Under the pieces are notes generated by a model. It ran no database searches. It was not told the origin of the DNA and worked only from the letters and a program-made list of their open reading frames with translations. From contig NZ_CP017704.1 in NCBI RefSeq assembly GCF_002243645.1, positions 2,493,501 through 2,557,500 on the forward strand: 64,000 bases of DNA, read 5' to 3'. This DNA is from Peribacillus simplex NBRC 15720 = DSM 1321. GTDB lineage: Bacteria > Bacillota > Bacilli > Bacillales > DSM-1321. This document shows positions 8,557 through 18,313 of this stretch, piece after piece. The stretch's first letter is position 1. Each line of letters begins with the position of its first letter. The position numbers and the translations under genes were made by a program.

Positions 8557-10189
8557 GATTTCGTATACTCCTATTCGTTATTATAAATCGCTTAAGCTTT
8601 GAACCTGCGGGTATAAGTGAAAGTTCTTCTTCACCAAATAAGCCTGCACGAATGGCGGTCATCACAAAAACGGCTGCACCGATCCCTACACCGACCAAAG
8701 CTTGGATCGTAGCTAACAACCGGCTCTCGCCTGAAAACATCAATTCGAATAAGCTATTGAATAAAACAACCGCCGTACCCATATAAACCGTACTCTTCAA
8801 GATTATTAACACGTGATTCTTTTCAATTAATGCCTTTTTAATATGTACTCTCAAAACCGCATAAAATAATACAGTCATGATCATAAATGCAAGAACTGTT
8901 GCCGAGGCTGCTCCCGCGATTTTGTAATGGGGAACTAGAACAAGGTTTAAAGCCCACTTGCTGCCCACCCCCACAATCGTAATGATCACCGGTACGAACG
9001 AATAGCCTAAACTTTGAATTACTGCCGCTTCTGCCATTATGAGGGATGTGAATAAAATCGATAAAGAGAAAATTGCTAAAGTAATTGTCCCTTTGGCATC
9101 CATGAACAGCATATGATTGACAGGCTTCATCGTCACCACCAGCCCGATCGCGGCAGCGAGTCCTATCGTCGCACTTACACGAAGCACCAACTTAATCTTA
9201 TTCAATAATTCATGTTCATTGTTCCTCTGAACGAATCCGGATATTACAGGTACAAGCGCCAATGCAAAAGAATTGGCCACGACTGTACCTAGCTGAAGTA
9301 AAGGCTGTCCACGGTCATATACCCCTTTCCATTCTTTGGCTTCCTTTTCCCCCATACCCGTTTCCCTTAGTAGGGAATACAGGTGCAGTGAATCAACGAA
9401 CTGAAACAAGATGAGGATCAAGCCAGTTATGCAAAAGGCCAAACCTTGGAAAATCAGGACCTTGGAAATTTTGATGAAATTTGCCGGTTTGATTCTCATT
9501 CGTAAAAAAAGCTTCCATTCTTCTCTTAAAATAACGAAAGCAATAAGCAGTACCAGGCCAGTTATGCCGCCGGTAATCGAACCGAAGACTGCCCCCTTGC
9601 CGACCATATAAGGAGAGTAGCCAAGATACACGAATATTGTGGAAAGCACAAGTATCGTCAATACACGGATGCATTGTTCAGCGACCTGCGAACCTGCCGT
9701 CGGTAACATGTCGTTTATTCCTTGAAAATAGCCTCTTAAAACAGATGAAATCGGCATTAATAAATAGGAATAGGCAACGATTCTCAGCAGACCGGCTAAA
9801 TGCGGATCCTCCATCCATCCTGCAATCCAATCAGCGCCAAGGAATAGTGCAGCAAACATCATGACTCCTATCGAACTTAAGACGACGAATGATGTCACTA
9901 AAATGTCCTTGACTGCAAAGTTATTTTTGGAAGACTCCCGTTCGGCAATAAGTTTGGATATGACTACCGGAAAGCCAAGTGTTGATAATGTAAAAGCAAC
10001 ACCGTAGAAGGGATAAACCTGTTGATAGATATAAAACCCGATGTCACCCGCAATGTTCTGATAAGGTATGCGATAGGCCGCACTCAATACTTTTACGATA
10101 ATCGCTGCTACGCTCAAAATCAGCGCACCTCGAAAAAGTTCATTTGATGTTTTATAAGGCTTTTCAGCCATTCTTTTTCCCCTTTTCAC
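8549..10189 (-). CDS. yabM: YabM, MOP-superfamily polysaccharide flippase
   Basis: The 546-residue protein is hydrophobic throughout, with about 14 membrane segments, and belongs to the SpoVB/MurJ-like polysaccharide transport family (GALILSVAAIIVKVLSAAYRI at the start, SYLLMPISSVLRGYFQG in the middle). Such proteins flip lipid-linked sugars across the membrane. The start may be the internal ATG at codon 7 (MAEKPYKT), since the first codons MKRGKR are basic and close to a GGGG site. It is the first gene of yabM-yabN-rqcP. Confidence 0.92.
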   Translation of the reverse strand: MKRGKRMAEKPYKTSNELFRGALILSVAAIIVKVLSAAYRIPYQNIAGDIGFYIYQQVYPFYGVAFTLSTLGFPVVISKLIAERESSKNNFAVKDILVTSFVVLSSIGVMMFAALFLGADWIAGWMEDPHLAGLLRIVAYSYLLMPISSVLRGYFQGINDMLPTAGSQVAEQCIRVLTILVLSTIFVYLGYSPYMVGKGAVFGSITGGITGLVLLIAFVILREEWKLFLRMRIKPANFIKISKVLIFQGLAFCITGLILILFQFVDSLHLYSLLRETGMGEKEAKEWKGVYDRGQPLLQLGTVVANSFALALVPVISGFVQRNNEHELLNKIKLVLRVSATIGLAAAIGLVVTMKPVNHMLFMDAKGTITLAIFSLSILFTSLIMAEAAVIQSLGYSFVPVIITIVGVGSKWALNLVLVPHYKIAGAASATVLAFMIMTVLFYAVLRVHIKKALIEKNHVLIILKSTVYMGTAVVLFNSLFELMFSGESRLLATIQALVGVGIGAAVFVMTAIRAGLFGEEELSLIPAGSKLKRFIITNRSIRNHE

Positions 10190-10333
10190 TCATATGTGGT
10201 AGTTATTATAGCATAATTCTAATGGTTATTTTTCAATCCCAGCCATACTGTTAATTTTTTTCCATATTCACCTCGAAGAATATTCTCCCCCACTTTATGT
10301 CTGCCCCCATCCGGTTAACCTTTTAGAAAGAGC

Positions 10334-10361
10334 AAAAAGGACAGCGCGATTGCTGCCCTTT
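10334..10361 (-). terminator. Terminator after spoVT
   Basis: On the minus strand AGGGCAGC pairs with GCTGTCCT (one G-U pair), followed by TTTTT. It lies about 35 bases after the spoVT stop. Confidence 0.85.
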
Positions 10362-10393
10362 TCACCTTTAAAAATATAATGGCATGTCCAAGG

Positions 10394-10930
10394 TTACTGT
10401 TCCATTTGTCTAGCTAGGAAACTCGCTGCTGTTTCAACAGATTTCTGTTCCACTTCACCAATGGTACTATCTTTAGAGAAAATCAAGACGGCACCAATCG
10501 GGTCGCCACTCGCAATGATCGGAGCTGCAGTATAAGATTGAACCTCTTCATCATTGGAATCAACGAATGAAATTTGTCCATTCGGAGACTCCAAGACAGG
10601 ATTTCTTTCTTCCATGATTTTTTCCACTAGTTCACTAACGCTTTTATTTAAGTATTCTTTTTTGGAGCCGCCTGCCACTGCAATGTAAGTATCCCTGTCA
10701 CAAATCATAACTGGGTTTCCAAGGCTATCATAAAGTGCTTCTGCATATTCCCTTGCAAAATCGCCTAATTCACTAATAGGAGAGTATTTCTTTAGGATGA
10801 CTTCCCCATCTCTATCTACAAATATCTCCAGTGGATCTCCTTCACGAATACGGAGGGTCCTGCGAATTTCTTTCGGGATGACGACTCTTCCTAAATCATC
10901 AATTCGGCGAACGATACCAGTTGCTTTCAT
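10394..10930 (-). CDS. spoVT: Stage V sporulation protein T, forespore transcription regulator
   Basis: SpoVT modulates sigma-G genes in the forespore. The 178-residue protein has an N-terminal AbrB-type swapped-hairpin DNA-binding domain (GIVRRIDDLGRVVIPKEIRR, residues 4-23; EGDPLEIF) and a C-terminal GAF-like domain from about residue 55. The first 45 residues strongly resemble those of AbrB, which is also encoded in this window. No clear sigma-G promoter was identified in the 187 bases upstream. Confidence 0.97.
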   Translation of the reverse strand: MKATGIVRRIDDLGRVVIPKEIRRTLRIREGDPLEIFVDRDGEVILKKYSPISELGDFAREYAEALYDSLGNPVMICDRDTYIAVAGGSKKEYLNKSVSELVEKIMEERNPVLESPNGQISFVDSNDEEVQSYTAAPIIASGDPIGAVLIFSKDSTIGEVEQKSVETAASFLARQMEQ

Positions 10931-11117
10931 CTAATGTTGCCTCACTTTCATCTAATTGATTTGATAAATCCTCATTTTGCAGCAAAATCATCACCAGCTA
11001 TTGTACTTAGTATTTTTCTAATGGTAAGTTCTATGCACTTTGAAAAAATTTTTCTTTTTGTTGCATTTTTTTACCATGGTACCTAAAAAAATTTCTTCGA
11101 GAGGACAATCATTCAAT

Positions 11118-14100
11118 TCAGTTTTTTGTGGCTTGCGTCTCTTTTTTTACATACTGTAAACCCTTGGCCATCTCAAATAAGATATTAAGCCACTTGCTTT
11201 GTTCTACGCCTTTTATGTGCAGGACCAGCTTCATTCGATTGCCGTCCATGCCGAAGCCCACCATACGGCCATACTTCGATCCCAGCTCGAACACCTTTTG
11301 TCCATCCACATCGTTGCTGACCTTTTCCCTAAGGAGAATGCTGATTTCCTGCTTTAATTGTTTAATGCTTTCAATTCCGGCCATTTCTGCATATACCTTC
11401 ATTTCGGCAATCATGAATAAATAGGAAACTTCTTCTGGATATTCTCCGAAACGATCGATCATTTCATCCTGTAATTCTTCCACTTCTTCAAGCGAAGCAA
11501 TCCCTCTGAACCTTTTATACATTTCTATTTTCTGATGTCCATCCATTATGTAGGCATCAGGGATATAAGCATCAACTTCAACGTCAATTTCCAGGTTGTT
11601 CTTTTCTTCGGCTGGTTGGTCATTACGTTTCGCATCTACCGCTTCTTTCAACATTTGTGAATACAGATCAAAACCAACTGAATCGATGAAGCCATGTTGT
11701 TGAGCCCCTAGAATGTTTCCAGCTCCCCTGATGGATAAATCACGCATCGCGATTTTGAACCCTGAACCCAATTCTGTAAATTCCTTAATGGATTGAAGAC
11801 GTTTTTCTGCTACTTCCGTCAACACTTTATCTTTCCTATAAGTGAAGAATGCATATGCCACCCGATTGGATCGCCCTACACGGCCACGCAGCTGATAGAG
11901 CTGTGAAAGTCCCATTCTATCAGCTTCATTCACTATAAGCGTATTAACATTCGGGATATCAACACCCGTCTCTATAATGGTTGTACTTACCAAAACATCA
12001 TATTCACCTTCTAAAAAGCCGAACATGACGGCTTCCAGTTCTTGCTCTGACATTTGCCCATGAGCATAGGTGACACGGGCATCGGGCACCAGCATGGAAA
12101 TTTCTTCTGCTTTTCTTGCTATATCCTCTACCCGATTGTAAAGGAAATAAACCTGACCGTCCCTGGCCAATTCCCGTTCTATCGCTTCCGTTACCAACGA
12201 GCCATTATACTCCATGACATAAGTTTGGATCGGGAATCGGTTCTCAGGCGGTGTTTCGATGACAGACAGATCCCTCACGCCCAACATGGACATATGAAGA
12301 GTCCTCGGAATCGGCGTCGCAGTCAAAGTCAGTACATCCACATTAGTTTTTAACCGTTTGATCTTTTCCTTATGTGTAACGCCAAAGCGCTGTTCTTCAT
12401 CAATGATAAGCAACCCCAAATCGCGGTACACGATATCTTTGGATAAAATCCTATGCGTGCCAACCACTATATCCACCGTGCCGGCCTTCAAGCCTTTAAT
12501 CGTCTCCGTTTGCTGTTTTTTAGTCCGGAAACGGCTCATATGACCAATCGAAATGGGATAATCCTGAAAACGCTCCCTTAATGTTTCATAGTGCTGCTGG
12601 GCGAGGATTGTGGTCGGAACAAGAAATGCAACTTGCTTGCCATCCATTATGGCTTTAAAAGCGGCCCTGATGGCCACCTCTGTCTTCCCATATCCAACAT
12701 CGCCACATAATAAACGATCCATCGGCCGTTCCCGTTCCATATCCTTTTTTATTTCGACTATGGAACGTAATTGATCTTCCGTTTCGCTATAAGCGAATGA
12801 TGTTTCGAATTCTCTCTGCATATCACCATCAGGTGAAAAGGCATAGCCCTTAGCCGCTTCCCTTTCTGCATATAACTTGATTAGATCATCGGCAATGTTC
12901 TCAACGGATGATTGAACCTTGCTTTTGACACGTTTCCATTCCGTTCCGCCTAGCTTATAAAGCTTCGGTTCTTTCCCTTCAGAACCGACATATTTTTGGA
13001 CAAGATCAATTTGGTCGACAGGAACATACAATTTGTCATCCGCTTGATAACGAATATTCAGGTAATCTTTATGGACCCCATTTATCGTAAGGGTTTCAAT
13101 ACCCAAGTATTTACCAATACCGTGATTAACATGAACGACATAGTCACCTATCTTCAGTTCGGAATAACTCTTGATTCGCTCCGCATTCGATAATTTCTGT
13201 CTCCGTACTGATTTCTTTGACTTCTTATTAAACAATTCCGTTTCCGTAATGATACTGAACTTTTGCATAGGTAATTCAAAGCCGCTATTCAGACTGCCGC
13301 GTAAAATCTGTACTTTACCTGGAAGGATGCTGTTCGCATTAAACAGTTCTGCTGCTTCTATATCATAATCGGCTAAAACTGAATGCAGCTTTTTTACCCG
13401 TTCTTCATCCTGTCCAAGTATGACGACTGTATATTTCCCTTTTTTCCAACGTTCCAGTTCAGCTTTGAACACATTCATCTGTCCATGGAAATTTTGCATT
13501 TGTTTACTGGCAAAATTCAGGATATTCTGAGGATTCGTATGCGGTACATGCCGTAAAAACAATGAAAGGTATACAAACGGCCTGCTGGATTTCATTATTA
13601 ATTCCTGCATGGGGTGAGCCAATTTTATATCATGGATAATTTGTCCCTGACTTAAAAGGTCCGTGTACCAACCAGCCTCTTCCTTTTCCAAAGAATCATT
13701 GATTTCCTGGATTCTACTGATTTCATCTAAGAAAACCAAACCATTTACCGGTAAATAATCTATTAAACTAGCTGGATCTTCATACGCTAAACTTAAGTAT
13801 TTAAAGATTTTGTCGGGTTTATTCCCCATTTTCAGCTGTTCAAGTTCATAACTGACCGTTTGAACCAGCTGTTCCTTGGTTTTTTCATCTTTAAGTTTCT
13901 TCAAGCTTTTACTTAATCCGCTCTCTAGCCTTGTTATGATTCTTTCGATATGCTCCGTCTCTAGCAAAGCCTCACTGACAGGACCAATCGTCACTTTCTT
14001 GAGTTTCTCGATGGACCGCTGATCTTCGCTTGAAAAAGTCCTTATTGAATCTATTTCGGTATCGAATAATTCAATTCGTATTGGATTAGGTTCGGTGATC

Positions 14101-14654
14101 GGATAAATATCGATTATACCGCCCCTGATACTGAATTCACCTGGAGAAGCAACCATTTCAGACCGGTTATAACCCATAGCAATGAATTTATTAAGCGTTG
14201 CTTCAAGTTCGATGTCTTCCCCTAAATTAAACGCGAGCTGATGCCTCTTCCAAATATCCTTTGGAGGAAGCACACGACGCACCCCGGGAATTGGCGCAAT
14301 GACAATCCCTTTCTTTCCCTCCGCCCAAAAGTTCAATGCCTCTACACGTTGGGCCCTTAATTCCGGGCTGGCTACACTCAAATCAGCCGCAATCAATTCA
14401 TTAGCTGGATATATATATAATTCTTCCTCGGGTATGAAACTGGATAAGTCCTCATGGAATTTTTGTGCTTGCAATAAATTATGGGTAACTAATAAAATGG
14501 GCCTATTCGTCTTTTCATATACGGAAGCCAGCAATAGTGATCTCGAGGAACCCGTCAGACCAGAGACGATTTGCTCCTTAAGTCCTTCATCGATGCCGGC
14601 TATTAACGAATGAACATCATCTTGTTTGGAGAACAAGTTCTGCAATCCATTCAT
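11118..14654 (-). CDS. mfd: Transcription-repair coupling factor Mfd
   Basis: Mfd removes RNA polymerase stalled at DNA lesions and recruits UvrA. The 1178-residue product has the UvrB-like N-terminal region (about 1-380), the RNA polymerase interacting domain around VNHGIGKYLG (about 500), and RecG-like translocase motifs: GDVGYGKTE (Walker A, about 650), DEEQRFG, TATPIPRTL, and the QLRGRVGRS motif VI, then the C-terminal TRCF domain. Length is normal. The ATG follows a GGGGGGAAAG site. It lies between fin and spoVT as in B. subtilis. Confidence 0.98.
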   Translation of the reverse strand: MNGLQNLFSKQDDVHSLIAGIDEGLKEQIVSGLTGSSRSLLLASVYEKTNRPILLVTHNLLQAQKFHEDLSSFIPEEELYIYPANELIAADLSVASPELRAQRVEALNFWAEGKKGIVIAPIPGVRRVLPPKDIWKRHQLAFNLGEDIELEATLNKFIAMGYNRSEMVASPGEFSIRGGIIDIYPITEPNPIRIELFDTEIDSIRTFSSEDQRSIEKLKKVTIGPVSEALLETEHIERIITRLESGLSKSLKKLKDEKTKEQLVQTVSYELEQLKMGNKPDKIFKYLSLAYEDPASLIDYLPVNGLVFLDEISRIQEINDSLEKEEAGWYTDLLSQGQIIHDIKLAHPMQELIMKSSRPFVYLSLFLRHVPHTNPQNILNFASKQMQNFHGQMNVFKAELERWKKGKYTVVILGQDEERVKKLHSVLADYDIEAAELFNANSILPGKVQILRGSLNSGFELPMQKFSIITETELFNKKSKKSVRRQKLSNAERIKSYSELKIGDYVVHVNHGIGKYLGIETLTINGVHKDYLNIRYQADDKLYVPVDQIDLVQKYVGSEGKEPKLYKLGGTEWKRVKSKVQSSVENIADDLIKLYAEREAAKGYAFSPDGDMQREFETSFAYSETEDQLRSIVEIKKDMERERPMDRLLCGDVGYGKTEVAIRAAFKAIMDGKQVAFLVPTTILAQQHYETLRERFQDYPISIGHMSRFRTKKQQTETIKGLKAGTVDIVVGTHRILSKDIVYRDLGLLIIDEEQRFGVTHKEKIKRLKTNVDVLTLTATPIPRTLHMSMLGVRDLSVIETPPENRFPIQTYVMEYNGSLVTEAIERELARDGQVYFLYNRVEDIARKAEEISMLVPDARVTYAHGQMSEQELEAVMFGFLEGEYDVLVSTTIIETGVDIPNVNTLIVNEADRMGLSQLYQLRGRVGRSNRVAYAFFTYRKDKVLTEVAEKRLQSIKEFTELGSGFKIAMRDLSIRGAGNILGAQQHGFIDSVGFDLYSQMLKEAVDAKRNDQPAEEKNNLEIDVEVDAYIPDAYIMDGHQKIEMYKRFRGIASLEEVEELQDEMIDRFGEYPEEVSYLFMIAEMKVYAEMAGIESIKQLKQEISILLREKVSNDVDGQKVFELGSKYGRMVGFGMDGNRMKLVLHIKGVEQSKWLNILFEMAKGLQYVKKETQATKN

Positions 14655-14811
14655 TTTCTTTCCCCCCTCTCTTTAACGTGCGAAAAACATTTTAAATCCT
14701 TGTATTTGAACTTGGCCATTTCACCAAGCGTCCTCTTTATTAACGGCGATGTGCCCTGGTATTCCAGACAAACGGAAAAATGCTTTGGATTTTGTCCAAA
14801 GCCCTCTCCCG

Positions 14812-15042
14812 CTAATGAATAATATAATCGTTTTCATATAAATCAGGGTTTCTTTGCAGCGATTCATGGCAATCTTCACATATCGCCCTTACATGCATAT
14901 CCCCTTCAGAATCATAAACGATCATCTCTTGTCGCTCTTCATCGGTAAGTTGATTAAAACCTAACTGCTCCGTACTCAGTGAGTGTGCCTCGATTGAGCC
15001 CAGCTTAGTTCCGCAATGTCGGCATCGATAATGGAGAGCCAT
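14812..15042 (-). CDS. fin: Anti-sigma-F factor Fin (YabK)
   Basis: Fin inhibits sigma-F to help the switch to sigma-G in the forespore. The 76-residue protein shows two CxxC pairs, YRCRHCG near residue 8 and ICEDC near 58, expected to bind zinc, and the linking [12 protein letters not shown] segment typical of the family. It sits between pth and mfd, its conserved position. The spacing of 105 bases to pth leaves room for its own promoter. Confidence 0.94.
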   Translation of the reverse strand: MALHYRCRHCGTKLGSIEAHSLSTEQLGFNQLTDEERQEMIVYDSEGDMHVRAICEDCHESLQRNPDLYENDYIIH

Positions 15043-15071
15043 TTGGTAACCCCCTATTTTAGTAATAGTGT

Positions 15072-15102
15072 TAGTATGTACAAAAGTAGAGGGTTTTTAT
15101 TC
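15072..15102 (-). promoter_or_regulatory. Possible sigma-G promoter of fin
   Basis: The minus strand reads GAATA, 19 bases, CATACTA. Both boxes match sigma-G (GHATR, CATWHTA), but the spacing is one base longer than the usual 18. Fin is expressed in the forespore in B. subtilis, which supports the reading. Confidence 0.45.
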
Positions 15103-15147
15103 AGCGAAACAGGAAGATATTATTCTTTACTTATATCTACTCTCTGC

Positions 15148-15708
15148 TTATTGGTTATATTCGTTCATGACCTGTATAAATGGTTTTTCAATCCAGGCTT
15201 CACAAGAAGCTGCGCTTTTTTCGATCGTTGCCCCGACATGATCCCACTCTTCAGGCGAAAAACGCCCTAATACATAATCAGATACCGGAATACGGCCAAT
15301 CGGGCGGCCAATGCCTATTCTGATTCGATTGAATTCTTGCGTACCCAAATGGGCAATTGAAGATTTTATCCCATTATGACCGCCTGCACTTCCTTTTTGA
15401 CGAAGGCGAAGCTTCCCTGGAGGCAAATCAAGGTCATCATATATAATGACCACATTCTCGATATCCACCTTAAAGAAATGCATGACAGCCGAAATGGATT
15501 CTCCTGACAAATTCATGTAGGTTAAGGGTTTAAGTAATAAAACCTTTTCTCCCTTTACCATTCCTGCTCCATATATTCCCTTATGTTTTGCTTGATCAAG
15601 TGGGATCGACCATCTTTTCGATAACTCATCTATTACTTCAAATCCGACGTTATGCCGAGTTTTTTCATATTGTTTACCTGGGTTCCCTAACCCTACAATA
15701 ATTTTCAT
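15148..15708 (-). CDS. pth: Peptidyl-tRNA hydrolase
   Basis: Pth (SpoVC) releases peptides from prematurely dissociated peptidyl-tRNA. The 186-residue protein has [15 protein letters not shown] (residues 6-20) with the catalytic histidine at 19, the YDDLDLPPG motif around 90-98, and SAGGHNG near 110. Length and order next to ctc and fin are standard. The ATG follows GGAGTGTG about 8 bases upstream. Confidence 0.97.
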   Translation of the reverse strand: MKIIVGLGNPGKQYEKTRHNVGFEVIDELSKRWSIPLDQAKHKGIYGAGMVKGEKVLLLKPLTYMNLSGESISAVMHFFKVDIENVVIIYDDLDLPPGKLRLRQKGSAGGHNGIKSSIAHLGTQEFNRIRIGIGRPIGRIPVSDYVLGRFSPEEWDHVGATIEKSAASCEAWIEKPFIQVMNEYNQ

Positions 15709-15834
15709 GATTCACACTCCGTCATTACGGTTATTTAGGGAGTTACGCTGGGACGAAGTTTCCCCAAGATCATTGACCTTAGAAAAATAGTACCCTAATT
15801 TCCAGCTGGCCTGCAAGCGACCGGAGAACTAATT

Positions 15835-15877
15835 AGGAAAAAACCTAATTAAAGGAACCATTTCCGAAAAATGGTCC
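15835..15877 (-). terminator. Hairpin pair after ctc
   Basis: On the minus strand GGACCATTT pairs with AAATGGTTCC around a TTCGG loop. This is followed at once by a second hairpin (TTAATTAGG/CCTAATTAG) whose loop is TTTTTT. Together they probably end ctc transcription. The rest of 15709-15967 shows no gene. Confidence 0.55.
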
Positions 15878-15967
15878 GGTTTAAATTGATGCACCCAGAG
15901 ATTGAAAAGACGTAACTCATTAAGAGCTACGCCTATTATATCACGATTCACTTGTTTAATCCCGACA

Positions 15968-16606
15968 TCATGACTCTGGTGATGCCTTGGTTTCCCTGCC
16001 TTCTTCATTTTCAGGGATACCGCCATCTTGCTGTTCACCTGTACTTATTTCCTCTTCCTGACGAGGAGCCAAAACAGATGCAACGACTTCTTCACCATCG
16101 TTGTCGATTGTAACTTGCTTATTCGTTTGGATATCGGATATGTAGATTGTATCCCCTACCTGAAGTTCGGTAACGTCAACATCGATGGAATCAGGAATGT
16201 CATTAGGTTTAGCCGTAACCGTCACTTCATGAAGGGACTGCTGAAGGACCCCACCGTCTTTCACGCCTTTACAAACACCGACAAGGTTAACGCGAACTTG
16301 TGCCTGTAATTGAGCGGACATATCTACAATTAAAAAGTCTGCATGATAAATGGAGTTCTTTATTGGATCCTTTTGATAGTCAGAGAGCATGACTTTATAA
16401 CTCGTACCTTCCAATTCCAAAGAAATGATTCCATTACGGCCTATTTCCTTGATCGTCTTTTGAAGCTCAATATTATTGACTGAAATGGCCGTACTGTCAT
16501 TTTTTTTGCCATATACTATCGCAGGGATTTCACCGTTTTCTCTCAAATTCCTTAAATTAGAGTGTTTTGAATCCGTACGTTCTTTTGCAGCTAATATATT
16601 ACTCAT
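15968..16606 (-). CDS. ctc: 50S ribosomal protein L25/general stress protein Ctc
   Basis: Ctc binds 5S rRNA within the 50S subunit and is induced by stress in B. subtilis. The 212-residue protein contains the L25 beta-barrel (about 5-92; IPAIVYGKKNDSTAI) and the TL5/CTC C-terminal domain (about 100-180), then an acidic E/G-rich tail. It has its own sigma-B promoter and a GGAGG site before the ATG. In B. subtilis the next upstream gene is prs; here the ssu operon intervenes. Confidence 0.95.
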   Translation of the reverse strand: MSNILAAKERTDSKHSNLRNLRENGEIPAIVYGKKNDSTAISVNNIELQKTIKEIGRNGIISLELEGTSYKVMLSDYQKDPIKNSIYHADFLIVDMSAQLQAQVRVNLVGVCKGVKDGGVLQQSLHEVTVTAKPNDIPDSIDVDVTELQVGDTIYISDIQTNKQVTIDNDGEEVVASVLAPRQEEEISTGEQQDGGIPENEEGRETKASPES

Positions 16607-16656
16607 ACATCCTCCGCCTTCCTAAATATTAATTACAAGTTTCTCTATATTTAACA

Positions 16657-16682
16657 TTTCCCTAAATGGCGAATCATTAAAC
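16657..16682 (-). promoter_or_regulatory. Sigma-B promoter of ctc
   Basis: The minus strand reads GTTTAA, 14 bases, GGGAAA, matching the sigma-B consensus GTTTAA-N12-15-GGGWAW. The boxes end about 50 bases before the ctc start. It shows that general-stress control of ctc is kept despite the rearrangement upstream. Confidence 0.85.
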
Positions 16683-16767
16683 ATGAAAGGTAAAATCCGA
16701 AGGGAGCAAAAAGAGGATAAACATATGGTAAACATAGGAATTCGCTACAAAATCTTTTTTCTCTAAT

Positions 16768-17520
16768 TCAAGCGTGAATCGCTTTGTTTTCCATTTCCCC
16801 CTCAACTTGCATCACTCGGTTAAGGATTTGAGCTGCTAGTGATGAATATTGAATACTATCCTTTTTCCGTGGTCTCGGCAGATTGATTTCCTTATTCATG
16901 ACGACTTTGCCTTCTTCGATTAATATGACACGGTCGGCAAGCATTACGGCTTCTTCAACATCATGTGTAACAAGTAAGGCAGTAAAGTCCCTTTTCCTCC
17001 ATAGTTCTTCAATCAGCCTTTGCATGCCAATTCTCGTCAAAGCATCCAATGCACCTAACGGCTCATCCAAGAGGAGAATGTCAGGTTGGTTCACCAATGC
17101 CCTCGCTAATGCAACCCTTTGTTTTTGCCCCCCAGATAAAACGGACGGCCAATCATTTGCTCGATCTGCAAGGCCCACTTGCTCCAGTAACTCCATAGCA
17201 TTTGGCTTCCAATCCCCTTTCAATCCAACACCAATATTTTCAAGGATTTTTTTCCAAGGAAAAAGCCTTCCATCCTGAAACATCGTACGTGACGATTTAT
17301 TTAATCCATTCAATGGCTTTCCATTCACCAGTATCTGCCCGCCCGTCGGCTTTTCCAGTCCTGCCACAAGACGAAGCAAGGTGCTCTTTCCACATCCACT
17401 CTTACCGACAATGGCTATAAATTCCCCTTTTTTAAATGTGAGGTCCATCCCCTTTAATACTTCAAACTCCCCAAAATCCTTTCTTACACCCTGCAACTCC
17501 AACGAATTTCCATTTTTCAT
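16768..17520 (-). CDS. ssuB: Aliphatic sulfonate ABC transporter, ATP-binding protein SsuB
   Basis: The 250-residue ATPase has Walker A GKSGCGKST (about 39-47), the Q-loop, signature LSGGQKQRVALARAL (about 130-144), Walker B LLLDEPLGALD and the H-loop histidine in THDVEEA. It powers the SsuABC importer for alkanesulfonates. It is the last gene of ssuA-ssuD-ssuC-ssuB, 13 bases after ssuC. Closely related nitrate/taurine ATPases are excluded mainly by the neighbouring monooxygenase. Confidence 0.9.
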   Translation of the reverse strand: MKNGNSLELQGVRKDFGEFEVLKGMDLTFKKGEFIAIVGKSGCGKSTLLRLVAGLEKPTGGQILVNGKPLNGLNKSSRTMFQDGRLFPWKKILENIGVGLKGDWKPNAMELLEQVGLADRANDWPSVLSGGQKQRVALARALVNQPDILLLDEPLGALDALTRIGMQRLIEELWRKRDFTALLVTHDVEEAVMLADRVILIEEGKVVMNKEINLPRPRKKDSIQYSSLAAQILNRVMQVEGEMENKAIHA

Positions 17521-17533
17521 ATTAATGACCTCC

Positions 17534-18313
17534 TCATTGGTATGATGGATGCCACTTTAAGCATCTTTTTTCAATTATTTTGGCCGCAACGTCCGAGATT
17601 TTTCCCAATAAGGCATATAAGAGAATACTGAGAACAACAATATCCATCCTCATGAATTCCCGGGCATTCATAGCCATATATCCTATTCCGGAATTAGCGG
17701 ATATTGTTTCTGCTACAATTAATGTGACCCACATGATTCCAAGGGAGAAGCGGATACCCACCAAAATGGACGGAAAGGCTGCAGGGAGGATCACATTCCA
17801 GAATAAAGAAAAACCACTTAACCCATAAACCCTTGCCGCTTCAATTAAATCCTTATCCACCGATTTCACTCCATGAAATGTATTTAAATAGATAGGAAAT
17901 AGAACCCCTAAAGCGACAAGGAAAATTTTCGCTTCTTCTTCTATACCAAACCATAGAATCACCAGTGGTATTAAAGCTAAATGCGGAATGTTACGCAACA
18001 TCTGAAGCGATGTATCGAATAAGCTTTCAGCAATGGATGATAACCCATTTAACAACCCTAGTACAAAACCAATAATCCCGCCGATTAAAAAGCCGATGAA
18101 GGCCCGCTGAGCACTGATGCCGATATAATCTATAAGTTCCCCTGTTTTCAATAAAGTGACGCCAGCTTGAAAGACTTCAGTCGGGGCAGGCAATATCCGT
18201 TCCGACAGAATCCCCCAAAAGGACAGCAGCTGCCAAGTTACCAAAAGGAGAATGGGCACAAGCCATGATATGAGGTGGAACCTATTGAACTTTTTGTTTA
18301 ACTTTTTCTGCAT
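17534..18313 (-). CDS. ssuC: Aliphatic sulfonate ABC transporter permease SsuC
   Basis: The permease has six or so membrane segments and the EAA loop ([20 protein letters not shown]). The reading frame is open up to 18481, but I chose the ATG at 18313 because it follows AAGGAAG by about 11 bases and gives a normal permease length of 259 residues with a short basic N-terminus. This start overlaps the end of ssuD by 32 bases, suggesting coupled translation. It forms the membrane channel for SsuA-delivered sulfonates. Confidence 0.9.
   Translation of the reverse strand: MQKKLNKKFNRFHLISWLVPILLLVTWQLLSFWGILSERILPAPTEVFQAGVTLLKTGELIDYIGISAQRAFIGFLIGGIIGFVLGLLNGLSSIAESLFDTSLQMLRNIPHLALIPLVILWFGIEEEAKIFLVALGVLFPIYLNTFHGVKSVDKDLIEAARVYGLSGFSLFWNVILPAAFPSILVGIRFSLGIMWVTLIVAETISANSGIGYMAMNAREFMRMDIVVLSILLYALLGKISDVAAKIIEKRCLKWHPSYQ

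Noticed and set aside
9393..9674. 93-codon minus-strand frame inside yabM
   Set aside because: It lies within a membrane protein gene in another frame and has no homologous features.
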